From positions 110,315,370-110,379,369 of the forward strand of contig CM055266.1 of NCBI GenBank assembly GCA_029237695.1: a DNA stretch of 64,000 nucleotides, read 5' to 3'. This DNA is from Conchocele bisecta. Taxonomy: Eukaryota > Mollusca > Bivalvia > Lucinida > Thyasiridae. The notes under the pieces were generated by a model. The model made no database searches. It was not told the origin of the DNA and was given only the letters and a program-made list of their open reading frames with translations. Shown piece by piece: positions 20,585-31,770 of this stretch (positions within the stretch are counted from its first letter, which is position 1; every line of letters starts with the position of its first letter). A program made the translations under genes and the position numbers.

Positions 20585-21002
20585 TAGGTATACATTATCA
20601 TGTGTGTCAACTAATTATATGAGTATGGACCGTACACTCAGGTGGACAACGTTACTTAGAGACACCAGCCCCATTATCCGCACCGTGTCTGGTTTTCCAA
20701 GTACTAGTGACAGTACCGAGGACAAAACTGGGGAATACGGATAAAGTGTGATCAATAGTATTTGAAGTTTATTTCCGATCTAAAGTTTATTATTTTATGA
20801 TTTATTTGTCCAGGGTTAGTAATAAAGGTATACCACAAGCACATTACATCATGCCCGAACATAGATATTACCTCACACACTGGATGACAATAGCATATAC
20901 ATTTGTATTTAAATATGATTTGTTCAGCTCCAATACACGGCGTATGCCTTCCAATTGTTTTCGTGACATACGGACATACGTTCCGTATCATTGTGCTCAT
21001 AT

Positions 21003-21180
21003 AGAGAATAGTAGGTTAGTGTCCTGAATGGGAAAAATATCTGGCAAGGCTTAGGAATCGGGATGGGCGAGGCTCTGCCGAGCACATCCCGTTTCTGTGC
21101 CGCGCCAGATATGTTTTCCCATTCACGGCACTAACCTACTATTCTGTTTATCCCGTCAACACCTACAAATAGCTTTAAAA
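21003..21180. mobile_element. Family C MITE, copy 2 (right part missing)
   Basis: The palindrome is complete and the TTTATCCCGTCAACACC start of the right part is present, but the closing GTGTTGACGGGAT is absent. Confidence 0.75.
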
Positions 21181-21647
21181 TACAATACAAATAACCCCAA
21201 CCACCGCAGGGAGATAACTTTGTTTGTCATAATTTGGTATTTTCACCATAGAAAGGAAAACAAAATGGATTTTCTTCATTCTTCGTTGTGAAACGATCAT
21301 ACTATTCCATATTGAGAAGGAAGTTTCCATTATAGATGTTAGGGTATTTCATTTAAATAATTATAACATATTCACAGGTGACTTATAGGTACAATGAGGG
21401 ATCGTAGCTAGTTATCTCCCATTCAATTTATTTAATAGAAACCCGGACCAAATTGTATAGTTTACGACCTTATTGCTTGTAAAAAGGGCGAATGTATCAA
21501 TATTTGTTATGAAAAGGAGCAGTATAGTGATTTCGACTATCGATGCTCCAGATCTTCCTACATCTCTGCGTAAAGTGATCCAGAACTGTGTTATTTGTCA
21601 GATACATAGTTGTACACGTATTATTAATTTATTGCAAACAGTGTAGA

Positions 21648-21685
21648 CTCAGATCAGACTGCACAATTGTGCAGTCTGATCTGAG
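21648..21685. repeat. Perfect 38-bp palindrome
   Basis: CTCAGATCAGACTGCACAA is followed at once by its exact complement. The arm resembles part of the bivalve CAGATC repeat, so this is probably two head-to-head fragments of it. Confidence 0.85.
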
Positions 21686-21880
21686 TATACTCTGTTCGTA
21701 ATCTAAATTTTAGTACCATTCAGTAAGAAATAAACGCTAAAATGCAACATAGGACCGGATCTCTATAAATAAATTTCCAAAGGGAAATAACTCACTACGA
21801 TCCCCCATTATACTACTTTATGCTAACCTGTTTCATCAGTTTCTATGTATATCTGAGACCCAGTGCCTTTAATGGCTATC

Positions 21881-22125
21881 AGGGGCCCGTTTCACTAAAC
21901 GTCTTACGACTAAAATGTTCGTAAGTCCAAATTTAAGATCGTCTGTAAATTTCAATTAATGGATTTACATTTATTGAGCATAGGCTGCATATGCAGCCTA
22001 TGCTCAATAAATGTAAATCCATCAATTGTTTACAAGAAAACATTGCTAATGTGAAATTTACAGACTATCATAATTTTGCATTTACAAACATTTTAGTCGT
22101 ACGAAGTTTAGTGAAACGGCCCCCA
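21881..22125. mobile_element. MITE family B, copy 3
   Basis: Full copy with GGGGCCCGTTTCACTAAAC and GTTTAGTGAAACGGCCCC ends. Confidence 0.85.
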
Positions 22126-23065
22126 GATACTTAACGGCATTAAAGTTTGCTAACGTAAATACACACAGTTGTAAATGCCGAGTAATAACTTATTAGTATG
22201 AGACTGTATATTATACATTTATTGCCTTGTGTGAGGTCAATACGTGGTTTTATCGACACTATAAAAGTGATATCGACCGAGGACGAAGTCGATATCACTT
22301 TAATACGGTCGATACAAAAAGACAATACTTGTTTATGATAAATTGATACATTTCCATGCATACCATTTGCCAGATCACCGTTGCACCCATGAACAATTCT
22401 ACATGTTGGCCAGAAATAGATTATTTCAAAATAAAACATATTTTCGTTGTTTTATGTAATTTGTGAAAACTCCACATGAAAGGTGTAATTCTACTACTAA
22501 CAATTCCTTGGTTCTGCTGATGAACAATTAGTAAAGTTTGTCTCAATTTCCCCAAAAAATAGCATGATGTGACCAATATATAGAACTTTTTGAGCTAACA
22601 TGACTGGAAGTTACATATGCTTCTGTTTTAGGAAGCTCCACCCCCAGCTCAATATATCTTGTCAATATGCTTTTCTCAGGTCAATATACGAGGCCAAAAC
22701 ATGAGTTTAAAACAGTCGAGGCGAACCCAAGTCCCGATATGTGAGCATTCTCCCCGCCACCACCCAGGGGATTCTTGTTACGGTACTGATATCACTTTTT
22801 ATTTAAAATCACATTTCCAGCATCTGGCCAATCAGGTGCATGGAAATTTCTCAATTTATAATAAATAAGTATATTGGCACATGTATCACGTCGTAGAAAT
22901 ATGGCGCCAAACGGTTGGATGTCATTACGTTACAAATATCAGTCCGACTAGTGAATCATAGGTAATGAGGTTGCGACCAGCCTGTAACCCACTCATAGGT
23001 ATTGAGGTTGCGACCAGCCTGTAACCCAATCAGTCAACGTAGTCTTGTCAGGTTCTGCACTGGTC
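22126..23065. repeat. Mostly featureless; hairpin and 36-bp duplication
   Basis: A hairpin at about 22250-22325 (AAAGTGATATCGACCGAGGA and its complement). A ~36-bp direct duplication near 22965-23035 (GAGGTTGCGACCAGCCTGTA twice). No gene. Confidence 0.6.
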
Positions 23066-23315
23066 GCAGGGGCGCTGGAAGCATCATACGATTGGTCCGG
23101 CGAATCGACTGGGTGTCCACGCTAACCACCCAAAGTGAATGGTGTTACCACTCAGTTGAACCGTCTCGCCCAGACGGTTCGTCTGAGTTGTAACAACATA
23201 CACTTTTGATGAGAAATGAGAAAAAATGCAGAAAAATAGTTACATAAAGTTTAATTTATACATGAATTACAAATATGTCAAAAGTGGCCAGACCTGTCGG
23301 ACCTGTTCCGACGCC
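23066..23315. mobile_element. Family M element, copy 1
   Basis: Holds GGGGCGCTGGAAGCATCAT, GGTCCGGCGAATCGACTGGG and an inner CCGTCTCGCCCAGACGG hairpin, ending near GGACCTGTTCCGACGCC. The same blocks occur in reverse at 37776-37924, and a partial copy at 57785-57850. Confidence 0.6.
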
Positions 23316-23470
23316 ATGCATTCTGCCAAACCACCGTAATACTGCTAACAAGCTACGATTCGTATACTGTTTATTAGAAACATGTCCTGTGTTTCACTGA
23401 ATGAATGAAAAACAATGCAGACTCTGATAAGACTGCGCAGATCCGTATCAGGTTGTAGGTGTGTTCTATT

Positions 23471-23549
23471 TGCGGGCGGTAACTCTGTAGAACTCCCGTA
23501 CCGTTCGTAGCACTATGCTACGGACGGCGGAGTCACTTGCCCGCAACTC
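23471..23549. repeat. Hairpin with CTCCCGTACCGT arms
   Basis: Arms TGCGGGCGGTAACTCTG and GAGTCACTTGCCCGCA. Related to the hairpin at 35270-35372 and to the outer repeat at 51570-52108. Confidence 0.6.
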
Positions 23550-23589
23550 GGCATGCATTGTATGCTTTCATATAATATCAGATGCAATA

Positions 23590-23948
23590 TTGGAATGAAT
23601 GGCCTTTTTGTGGAATTTATCGAGGTATAAACTTGGAAAATCGCGGGAATACTGAACGAATGCCGGAAGGCCTCGTCCAGTATTCCCGCAACTTTTCCAA
23701 GTTTATATCCCCGATAAATTCCACGAAAATGCCATTCATTCCTTATAATTCCAGCATTTGAAATAAATTCATCAAGAAAATCTGTTTATTTACCGTTTTC
23801 TTAAGAATTATTTTAACTGCGCCTCACGGTTACGGAAAGTAGTTCGGCGTGGGAGTTTACTGGGATATAAATTTTGGACAGAGACTTGCTACGGGCCAAT
23901 CAAATGTTAGGGTATTGTGTAAATATTTTTGTGCAGGAATTATTTGTG
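23590..23948. mobile_element. Family G composite, copy 2
   Basis: g2 palindrome (GGAATGAATGGCCTTTTTGT ... ATGCCATTCATTCC), immediately followed by g1 ending in TGTGCAGGAATTATT. Confidence 0.75.
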
Positions 23949-24323
23949 AACATCTCCCACATCTGAATAGCAAATGAGATAGTATCTAATCACGTTGAAA
24001 AGTTGTGCCCGTGACTGGAGAGATAGGACGTATGACATTTGTGACCAGTGCAGCCCCTGATCAGTATGCGTATTAGCACAGCCTGATTAGGGTCTGCACT
24101 GTTTGCCAGTATGTATTTATTTAAGTTCGCCAACAGACCAGGAGTAAGACTGGCCAGGAATGTCATATGCCCCATTTCTTCAGTCACGGTCACATTTGCT
24201 CTTACCAGCTTGCGCATCCAGTCAGAGAAACGTTCATTAAAACAACAACTGCTCAATAATGTACATGAACATTTGAATACAATTATATAATCCGGATTGT
24301 ATCGGACCCTAACGTATACATAT

Positions 24324-24601
24324 GGAATAGTAGGTTAGTGCCGTGAATGGGAAAAATATCTGGCAAGGCTTAGGGAACGGGATGTGTGAGGCTCTGCCTC
24401 ACACATCCCGTTTCCGTGCCGCGCCAGATATTTTTTCCATTCACGGCACTAACCTACTATTCTATTTATCCCGTCAACACCTGCAAATGGCTTTCAAATG
24501 CACATATTCATACGCAGTGATTAGGTCGTATTGACAGGATATCAAAAATGTTTCACGGCACCGTGTTTCACGGCACATACGCACTGTGTTGACGGGATAA
24601 A
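24324..24601. mobile_element. Family C MITE, copy 3 (complete)
   Basis: Both the AGTAGGTTAGTGCCGTGAAT palindrome and the TATCCCGTCAACAC / GTGTTGACGGGATA pair are intact. Confidence 0.85.
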
Positions 24602-24668
24602 CATTACTTCACGGATTTCAACCGAAAGGTACATAGTCATGTATTATATTAAACATACAGTATGTATT

Positions 24669-25032
24669 ATAGGAATGAATGGCCTTTTTGTGGAATTTAT
24701 CGGGGTATAAATTTGGAAAATTCGCGGGAATACTGGACGAAGGCCGGAAGGCCTCGTCCAGTATTCCCGCGACTTTTCCAAGTTTATATCCCCGATAAAT
24801 TCCACAAAAAGGCCATTCATTCCTTATAATTCCAGCATTTGAAATAAATTCATCAAGAAAATGTGTTTATTTTGACAGACGGCAGCCATTAAAAACATTG
24901 ACAGCACTGACAGCGCACCTGTAAAAAGTTCGGCGTGTGAGTTTACTGGTATGTAAATTTTGGACAGAGACTTGCTACGGGCCAAACAAATGTTAGGGAA
25001 CTGTATAAATATTTTTGTGCTGGAATTATTAT
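24669..25032. mobile_element. Family G composite, copy 3 (complete)
   Basis: g2 palindrome at 24671-24826, then g1 to GTGCTGGAATTATT. It lies just downstream of the membrane-protein gene. Its TTTATT at 24866-24871 reads AATAAA on the minus strand, a possible polyadenylation signal about 295 bases past that gene's stop. Confidence 0.75.
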
Positions 25033-25163
25033 AGTATAAAGTGATGTCACAATAATAAAAATAAAGAAGCACGACAGCTACGAAAGCAAGCTGTAACGAT
25101 TCCATCAAGTCAATACGTCTATAACAATATGTAGACACGATTCCTTTTTCGCTAGTCTTCACA

Positions 25164-28100
25164 TTACTGATGCTCGTTCCCATGCGCCTCATGAGCTTCA
25201 TGCTCCATGTTACCCAAGAATGAAGTGGAGCCAATGTTGAGCTCGGTCGAAGATTGCATCATACACGGAAAATCATCATAATCAATCTCGTTTATGTCGA
25301 TTAATAAATCGATCGGTGTGTTAATTATTGCGGCTGTAACCGTGTGTTCCTCACTGTCTATGAATGGTTGAATTTCATCATGGAAGACGGGTGTTTCCGG
25401 TACTTTATCGGTCGTACCATTGTGCGTTGATGCATTTGACCCGTTCTCGCGAAGGCCGTCATTTGATGTGTGTTCTGCTGCGACAGTCGTCCCATTCCTG
25501 TTAGGTGCACCCGAATCCGTGAGTTTTGTGCTTGTCACAGTCATGTCAAAGATTGGCCAGGTTTGTACATACCTGTCTATGAGATCATTCAAACAAACTT
25601 GAAAGTTAATACTGCTTGTGTCGATGGCAGGTGGTGCATGTGTCTTAAAGACGACCTTGCGGAGCATGAAAGGCATAAAACCACCAGCAACGGTCGCCAG
25701 AAGTTTATTTGTAGCAGATAACTCATACGTATCGCCGAAAGCCAGAACTACGATCAACACAAAAACAAGAAATAGCAGGATAGCTCCAAATTCAGCGGCG
25801 GCACGAATATAACTAAACAACAGTTCTCCAGGAACAGCATAGAACGACATGTTGCATGCATCGAAGAAAAACTTTTTAGGGATTAGCGGCACGTCTTTTT
25901 TGCTCAGGAACAACGCTAACCGAGTTATCTTCCATTTCGGATACCCATCATCATTTGTATACAGTTCCACGGGTGATGTTATCGCGCTCTGTCTCTCGGT
26001 GCGTACTCTAAAAGCGGCGTTCTTCTGGTTATCCTCCATTGTATATACAGTTTGATCCACTTTCTCCTTGCCTAAACCAATTATTGCATTGTTCATTACT
26101 TTATTAAAAGCCAAGTACTTAGCAGATACATTACCAAAACAGTCATTAGCATATACGGCGAGCAGCAGAAACAGTGATATGTATGTCAGTGTCGTACCTG
26201 CGTTCAATATGACTCCCATCATTGTATAAACAAACACCTCAACAGCGAACGATACAAATTCCATCAACAGAAAGATAACGGAATACAATGATATGAGGCA
26301 AAGTAGAATGATTAACAACTGTTGAATACGGCGTGTTCCCGATCTCAATACATTCTCGTTTCTCTCGAGCGACTCCGCGGAGGATATACTCTCCATACGG
26401 CAATACCTCTCCACCGCTGCCAGGGCCGCGCCCCATCGCTGACAGCACACATTGTTGGTCAGACAGGTACCACGTGGTACCAGGTACACTGCAAAATGGG
26501 CTAGCAGTCGTAAGGTGAGGTTCAATGTGGGGAATAGATAAAATGCTAGAACTAAGATCAGAACCGGCCACAGGACTGCCCAGTACAACAGCCCAATCAC
26601 AATTCCCAATATACCGAGCTTCGTGCATGGTTTCAAGGACAATGACACGGCCCATCCGATAACTTCCGCTCTGTCTCTTTCGCGCATGTCGCGGAAACAC
26701 TTTCGCATGACAAACTTAAACTTTTCTTTTACCTGTCGTTTGATAACACCATAAATGCATGATTCCATTGCTAACAATATGTATATGGTCACGAATAGCA
26801 AGTGAAGTGGTGTTAAATACAGAGTAACACTTCCGGGGAAATAAACATTCAAATGTCTTGCCCTTGACGCATTTCTTCGCATTTCCATTTCTACGTGTTC
26901 AAAACGAAAGTAAATAAACATGCGCAGAATCCATGGTGTTGCGAGGATTGAGAGGGCAAGTAATTGCATAAGCGCCTTAAGCAACCGGTACCAGGTGAAT
27001 CTGGTTTTACAGCTGGAATTAGCGAGGACATCTGCTGCACAACAAGAGGCCACGGCATTGCGCTCGCGTATTTTGCACTTTACAAATGAATCATACAAGA
27101 CCTTGAATAATCTGACTGGGCAACGGTTTTCTGGCAGTAATCTGTCAGCCTTGATGCGGAGACAGACGTGATCCATCGTCAGCGAGTGTGGCACATCCGG
27201 CAACATGTCCATTATCGTACCTTTAAAGTTAGTCATGTGTCGGAATTTTGAAAGTTTGAATTTCGTCTTCACGTTTCCATACAGTTCAGGCGTCTTCGTC
27301 AATACGGTGTTCAGTGTCAGGCTAGTGGTCCCTGTAAGCGCGTGTATATACGGCGCCGCGACATGTTTCAGTCTGTAATAACTCTCCGGAACGAACACGG
27401 GACTGTACAAAATCACAAGTATCTTCAACAGCGATGTTGCGAAAACCAAAATACGCAACCAGAAATCTTCGTACAAATAGTTACATGTGATTGTGTAACC
27501 TTCGCTTCTTTGGCAACACATGTATCGAAACTCCGCCGTGCCGTCCTTGTCAATAACGTGAATATTACACACGCTGTCCGTTGGTTGTAACTTTACGATG
27601 ACGCCAGAAGTTGTGTTCTGGAAATCATTCATTACCAGCTCACGAATCAGTATCTCCATATCAGCGATGCTCAACGTGTTCAGACAATGTCGCGGTGTCT
27701 CTTCAATGTCGATATGCATGTCCTCAACACCGAGACCTAGCGAGCCTAGAGACAATATATCGTACTCGTGCCGAAGGAGTAGTAGTCCTGTGCCATGACG
27801 ACTGGTCGAACGCACCCAGTAGAGCGGCTTATACAGCGAATTGTTCGCAGCCACTTCAGTAAATACATCGGCTGATGTGTGACGGAGTTGTAAGTTGAAA
27901 CGAATAAGTTTCGCTCCGCCACTTAGTATTGCTTTAACTTTAAATGGGATTTCGTTATCCATGGGCATTATCATGCAGTTCTTCAATACTGCAGCGGCCA
28001 CGTACAGTTCTTTGTCCGCTATAGGATTTACTGTCCCAGTGTCCGCGGCGGTTGTGGTGGTCTGCTGTAGGGATTTGTGGACGGTGGTGACGTGTGATGT

Positions 28101-28205
28101 TGGCTTATGTGTGTATGTGGCGTCTGTCGGTGCGGCCGCGCTGTACTGGAACGACGCCAGTAGAGCGGTAGTAACCATCAACTTCATCATCAGTTGAATC
28201 GACAT
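25164..28205 (-). CDS. Multi-pass membrane protein, 1013 aa, single coding exon
   Basis: Start at the ATG at 28205 (MSIQLMMKLMVTTALLASFQ), which gives a signal peptide (about 1-25). A 3' splice site (TTTGTTTCAG, minus strand) lies about 22-27 bases upstream, so a 5'UTR exon exists further right. The extracellular N-terminal domain (about 26-245) is threonine-rich, then beta-like, with clustered Cys (213, 230, 231, 241) and N-glycosylation sequons. About nine membrane segments follow: 248-272, 405-432, 460-488, 528-558, 560-577, 627-660, 668-687, 805-825 and 832-853. The C-terminal tail (854-1013) is polar, acidic and ends in EHEAHEAHGNEHQ. I recall similar uncharacterised multi-pass proteins in bivalves but no named family, so transport or signalling cannot be assigned. 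The frame is fully open. Confidence 0.85.
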   Translation of the reverse strand: MSIQLMMKLMVTTALLASFQYSAAAPTDATYTHKPTSHVTTVHKSLQQTTTTAADTGTVNPIADKELYVAAAVLKNCMIMPMDNEIPFKVKAILSGGAKLIRFNLQLRHTSADVFTEVAANNSLYKPLYWVRSTSRHGTGLLLLRHEYDILSLGSLGLGVEDMHIDIEETPRHCLNTLSIADMEILIRELVMNDFQNTTSGVIVKLQPTDSVCNIHVIDKDGTAEFRYMCCQRSEGYTITCNYLYEDFWLRILVFATSLLKILVILYSPVFVPESYYRLKHVAAPYIHALTGTTSLTLNTVLTKTPELYGNVKTKFKLSKFRHMTNFKGTIMDMLPDVPHSLTMDHVCLRIKADRLLPENRCPVRLFKVLYDSFVKCKIRERNAVASCCAADVLANSSCKTRFTWYRLLKALMQLLALSILATPWILRMFIYFRFEHVEMEMRRNASRARHLNVYFPGSVTLYLTPLHLLFVTIYILLAMESCIYGVIKRQVKEKFKFVMRKCFRDMRERDRAEVIGWAVSLSLKPCTKLGILGIVIGLLYWAVLWPVLILVLAFYLFPTLNLTLRLLAHFAVYLVPRGTCLTNNVCCQRWGAALAAVERYCRMESISSAESLERNENVLRSGTRRIQQLLIILLCLISLYSVIFLLMEFVSFAVEVFVYTMMGVILNAGTTLTYISLFLLLAVYANDCFGNVSAKYLAFNKVMNNAIIGLGKEKVDQTVYTMEDNQKNAAFRVRTERQSAITSPVELYTNDDGYPKWKITRLALFLSKKDVPLIPKKFFFDACNMSFYAVPGELLFSYIRAAAEFGAILLFLVFVLIVVLAFGDTYELSATNKLLATVAGGFMPFMLRKVVFKTHAPPAIDTSSINFQVCLNDLIDRYVQTWPIFDMTVTSTKLTDSGAPNRNGTTVAAEHTSNDGLRENGSNASTHNGTTDKVPETPVFHDEIQPFIDSEEHTVTAAIINTPIDLLIDINEIDYDDFPCMMQSSTELNIGSTSFLGNMEHEAHEAHGNEHQ

Positions 28206-28226
28206 CGTGAATGGTGCTGGGTCTTG

Positions 28227-28240
28227 CTGCTGAAACAAAT
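28227..28240 (-). promoter_or_regulatory. 3' splice site with tandem NAGNAG
   Basis: The minus strand reads GTATTTGTTTCAGCAG just upstream of the membrane protein's ATG. The two adjacent CAGs allow a 3-base choice in the 5'UTR. The upstream exon was not located. Confidence 0.6.
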
Positions 28241-28482
28241 ACAAATATTTTACAATTGAATGTCGAAATGTTGCCTTGTAAATCGCAAAACTGCTAAACC
28301 TAATAGCTACATACGTCATACTTGGTATTTGACTTCTTTAGTCTAAAGTGTATTTCGATGTTTGATTTGACCCTCGGGTCATGGATTATGTCCACCTTTT
28401 TTACTTTGAATTTCGCAATTTTACCTTGATTGTCGTTAAGCATGTGCCTTCGTATTTGGCATGTGGTTTTCTTATGATGTGT

Positions 28483-28723
28483 AGGGGCCCGTTTCACTAA
28501 ACTTCGTACGACTAAAATGTTCGTAAGTGCAAAATTATGATAGTCTGTAAATTTCACATTAACACTGTTTTCTTATAAACAATTATTGAATTTACATTTA
28601 TTGAGCATAGGCTGCATATGCAGCCTATGCTCAATAAATGTAAATACATTAATTGAAATTTCCAGACGTTCCTAAAGTTGCACTAACATCTCAGTCGTAG
28701 GAAGTTTAGTGAAACGACCCCCA
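28483..28723. mobile_element. MITE family B, copy 4
   Basis: Full copy with the CTGCATATGCAG centre. It lies in the presumed 5' intron of the membrane-protein gene. Confidence 0.85.
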
Positions 28724-29401
28724 GATGAGCAAAGTGAATATGCTTTTTTATTTGACACCCGGATCATGGACCATCTCTCGCTTTCAGACTTACAAAACAT
28801 GGACAAGGTGGGTATAATTCAAAGGCGAGCCATCTACTTCCTTCCAACTGAATACGTGTAATGTAATTTAATCGGCCCTGACCTCAGAAGTCTGAAATAC
28901 TCGCATGTCAGTATCGTTTCTAGTATAAGTGTTTTATAATTTATATTATAAACTAGATATAATCTGTTGGTTTCTGCTGGCACCTGTAGCCCTGACTAAC
29001 CGAACCTAGTATAGTTAATCTATATTACATGATGCTTCTGTATACTTGCCGCACGTGACCTGTTTTTATTGTGTTGAGTATACTATAAACGGTATTGTGT
29101 TTCGTTTTTATTTAAAGTTGACGCATTATAGTTATGCGATTGTAAGTTAACAGCGACATTGTATACAAGGACAGACTCAGAGGTCAGCTGTATATAATTA
29201 ATTCTGTGTATGTCACTTATCTGCTCATATATCTGCATTTTTACGTAACATTATAAATAGCTGTTATTGTATTTCATTATGCATGAACAGTACATTTATG
29301 TACGCATATCGTATTATATTTTAGTCTAAAATATCTGCGTCTCAAATGATGTCTCTGCGTTTCAATAACAAGTGTACGTTAAACTTAAATATGGTGGATA
29401 C
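28724..29401. other. No gene or repeat recognised
   Basis: A GGATCATGGACCATCTCTC phrase near 28762 is a remnant of the GTGGGTAT repeat. The rest is AT-rich and may contain the promoter or first exon of the membrane-protein gene, which I cannot place. Confidence 0.4.
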
Positions 29402-29668
29402 ATAGAGAATAGTAGGTTAGTGCCGTGAATGGGAAAAAATATCTGGCAAGGCTTAGGAAACGGGATGGGCGAGGCTCTGCCGAGCACATCCCGTTTCCGA
29501 GCCGCGCCAGATAGTTTTCCCATTCACGGCACTAACCTACTATTCTATTTATCCCGTCAACACCTACACATGGCTGTAAAATGAAAAACATAGTATTGAC
29601 TGGATATCAAAAATGTTTCACGGTACCGTGTTTCACGGCACATACGCACTGTGTTGACAGGATAAATA
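29402..29668. mobile_element. Family C MITE, copy 4
   Basis: Complete copy, ending GTGTTGACAGGATAAA. Confidence 0.85.
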
Positions 29669-29744
29669 GTGTATGGTGGTCGGCAGGGAAAATTGTTCTC
29701 ACGAAATGTGTCGATTGCAAGGTTATGACGAAGACCATGAAAAA

Positions 29745-29960
29745 CAAAACTGTGGCTGTGACTGGAGAAATGTGGCTTATGTGATTTGTGACCGGTGTAG
29801 CTCCCAATCAAATAGTACATTCCTGTAAAGTGATATGTTATATAGTGCTTGTTAGAAGCATGACGGGTGTTTCATTGATGGAATGACGAACAGTGTATAT
29901 CCTGACCAGACTGTGCGGATGGACATGCTGATCTGGATCAACACTGGTTATATATATTAT
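29745..29960. repeat. Bivalve CAGATC repeat copy
   Basis: TGGCTGTGACTGGAGAAATG start, then GACCGGTGTAG and CTGACCAGACTGTGCGGATG on the opposite sense. Confidence 0.55.
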
Positions 29961-30004
29961 GAGCTGTCCGCATTGTCATCGGTAAGCCGTATTACTCTGA
30001 TTAT

Positions 30005-30380
30005 GTTACTGTGTTTCGTGAAACCTTCCCAAATTTTACGGCCATAAAAGCAATGCAAAAACAATATATTTTTCGATAATATTACATTTTATCAACATTT
30101 AAAGAGTGATCTTTCTTTTTTTTCGTGAAATGTTCTCCAATATTGATTTTATTGCGAAAAAATCCCATAGAGTGAAAATGTCTATGGGGATTTAACAAGG
30201 GGAAATTTCAGTCGATTTTCGAAAATTAACTTTTGTTTTCCTAATTAAATCATTTCGAAGCTATCTACCCAGATCTAGGAATGATTTTCCAAAACGTTTC
30301 GTTGTTGTGCTCCTCTCCCAGCTCATCCACCTTTTTCCCCATGGACAAATCAATTTTTCGTAATAAATATTTGACATGAC
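30005..30380. mobile_element. Family K/H fragment
   Basis: Starts TGTTTCGTGAAACCTTCCC and carries the shared TTGATTTTATTGCGAAAA core. The right end is missing. Confidence 0.5.
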
Positions 30381-30384
30381 CATC

Positions 30385-30925
30385 CAATTTCGACAAAGAA
30401 TGTATCAGAGCGATCGCCTCTTTGATACCTTCGATTTGATATAGACATGCCCATATTCGGTCAAAAATAAAATTTTAACCCCACGGGCCACGCCCATTTA
30501 TGACCCCGGAGTAGCCATTTTAATAACTTTGAAAGAGCATTGTACATCGATCATTCTTACCAAGTTTCGTCGAAATCGGGCTAGCGGTTAATGAGAAGAA
30601 TATTTTTTTAAGAATTTATGCTATTTTTAGACGGCGGCCATCTTGGATTAGCGATGACCTCCGTTTTAACAAATCTGAAAAGGCTTCACCCATGGACCAT
30701 AATTTTTAAGTTTGGCCACCATGGGCCAAGCGGTTCATGTGAAGAAGAATTTTGAAATCTCTAATAAAAGAACGACCTTTTGACCTTTCGTCGGCCATCT
30801 TGGATGACATAGCCATCCGATTTCGACAAAAAAATGCACCAGAGTGATCGCCTCGTTGATACCTTCGATTTGATGTATAACATGACCATATTCGGTCAAA
30901 AATAAAATTTGACCACACGGGCAAT
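30385..30925. repeat. Directly duplicated ~110-bp block (GATGGCCACC-type repeat)
   Basis: Blocks at about 30385-30490 and 30808-30920 share CATCCRATTTCGACAAA, GCGATCGCCTC/GTGATCGCCTC, GATACCTTCGATTTGAT and CCATATTCGGTCAAAAATAA. A related block is present in reverse at about 46940-47060. Class unknown; possibly the core of a tandem-repeat element. Confidence 0.65.
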
Positions 30926-31048
30926 TCTCATATGCTGCCAAAAGAAAAAAAAATATTTTTACAAAACTTGAAATCGGAGTAGAGACATACCTTTAACTTG
31001 ATACTTTTACCATCAACATAGGTATTATAAAATATGAATTATAACCGT

Positions 31049-31571
31049 TTATAAAAGTTCCGTTTGTTTACCACGTAGTAAGTGCACGAGTTCCGGCGAA
31101 TAAACCTGTCCCACGATGTTAATACAAAATGGCTTCCCGAGAAATGATAGAAATGTCTGTGCGATTAAATTGTCTGTCGTGACGCACACGACGGGTATAA
31201 ATGTAGGTTTGATCAAATGTTTGATTGGAAACAATGTTTTCTCTATGCAAAATGTTTTTTTACGGGCCTGGACGACGTAAAAGTATATTTTGAACCCGAT
31301 GTTTACTCCTTTATATAGCAGTATCGGCCTCGGTAATGTGTCCGTTCTTTCCCGACCTAGCAATGATGCTAATTGTTTTACAACAAAACAATCGATAGCT
31401 CGAAAACGCGTTGACATAGCGCATCTGGGAATATATCGTTGCGGAATACTAACATTGTCCCAACTTCTGCAATAGGCGACAATGATATAAACTCGGTTGA
31501 CGTTTCGTGAGAGTCCGTTGTTTCGAGGCCGTCCGGGTTTGGCCTATTAAAAAGTTCGTAACCTTGGTATA
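31049..31571 (-). pseudogene. Possible exon of an unknown gene, one frameshift
   Basis: Two leftward open frames overlap at about 31378-31417 and look like one protein broken by a one-base shift. The first part (to about residue 60) contains EFISLSPIAEVGTMLVFRNDIFPDALCQRVFEL; the second (122 codons) contains RPILLYKGVNIGFKIYFYVVQARK. A 3' splice site (ATACTTCAG, minus) at 31572 suggests an internal or last exon. Composition is protein-like with alternating hydrophobic strands. I do not recognise the family. It could equally be intact in another allele or a decayed duplicate. Confidence 0.35.
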
Positions 31572-31683
31572 CTGAAGTATATGGAGGGGGTAAAAACAAA
31601 TTTTAGCTGTTTTTTTCTTCATTTATTGATGATTTTAGGCATATTTAATGTATTTATAGACCTCGGCCCGTTACTTCAACCTG

Positions 31684-31770
31684 TGGATGGGCTCGGCAGA
31701 GTCTCGCCCATCCCGTTCCCTGCCTTGCCAGATATTTTCCCCATTCATGGCACTAACCTACTAGTCTCTA
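31684..31770. mobile_element. Family C fragment
   Basis: Only the right arm of the palindrome (GCCAGATATTTTCC ... GGCACTAACCTACTA). Confidence 0.65.

Noticed and set aside
26239..26700. 153-codon frame inside the membrane-protein gene, and several plus-strand frames across it
   Set aside because: Shadow frames of a long intact coding exon.
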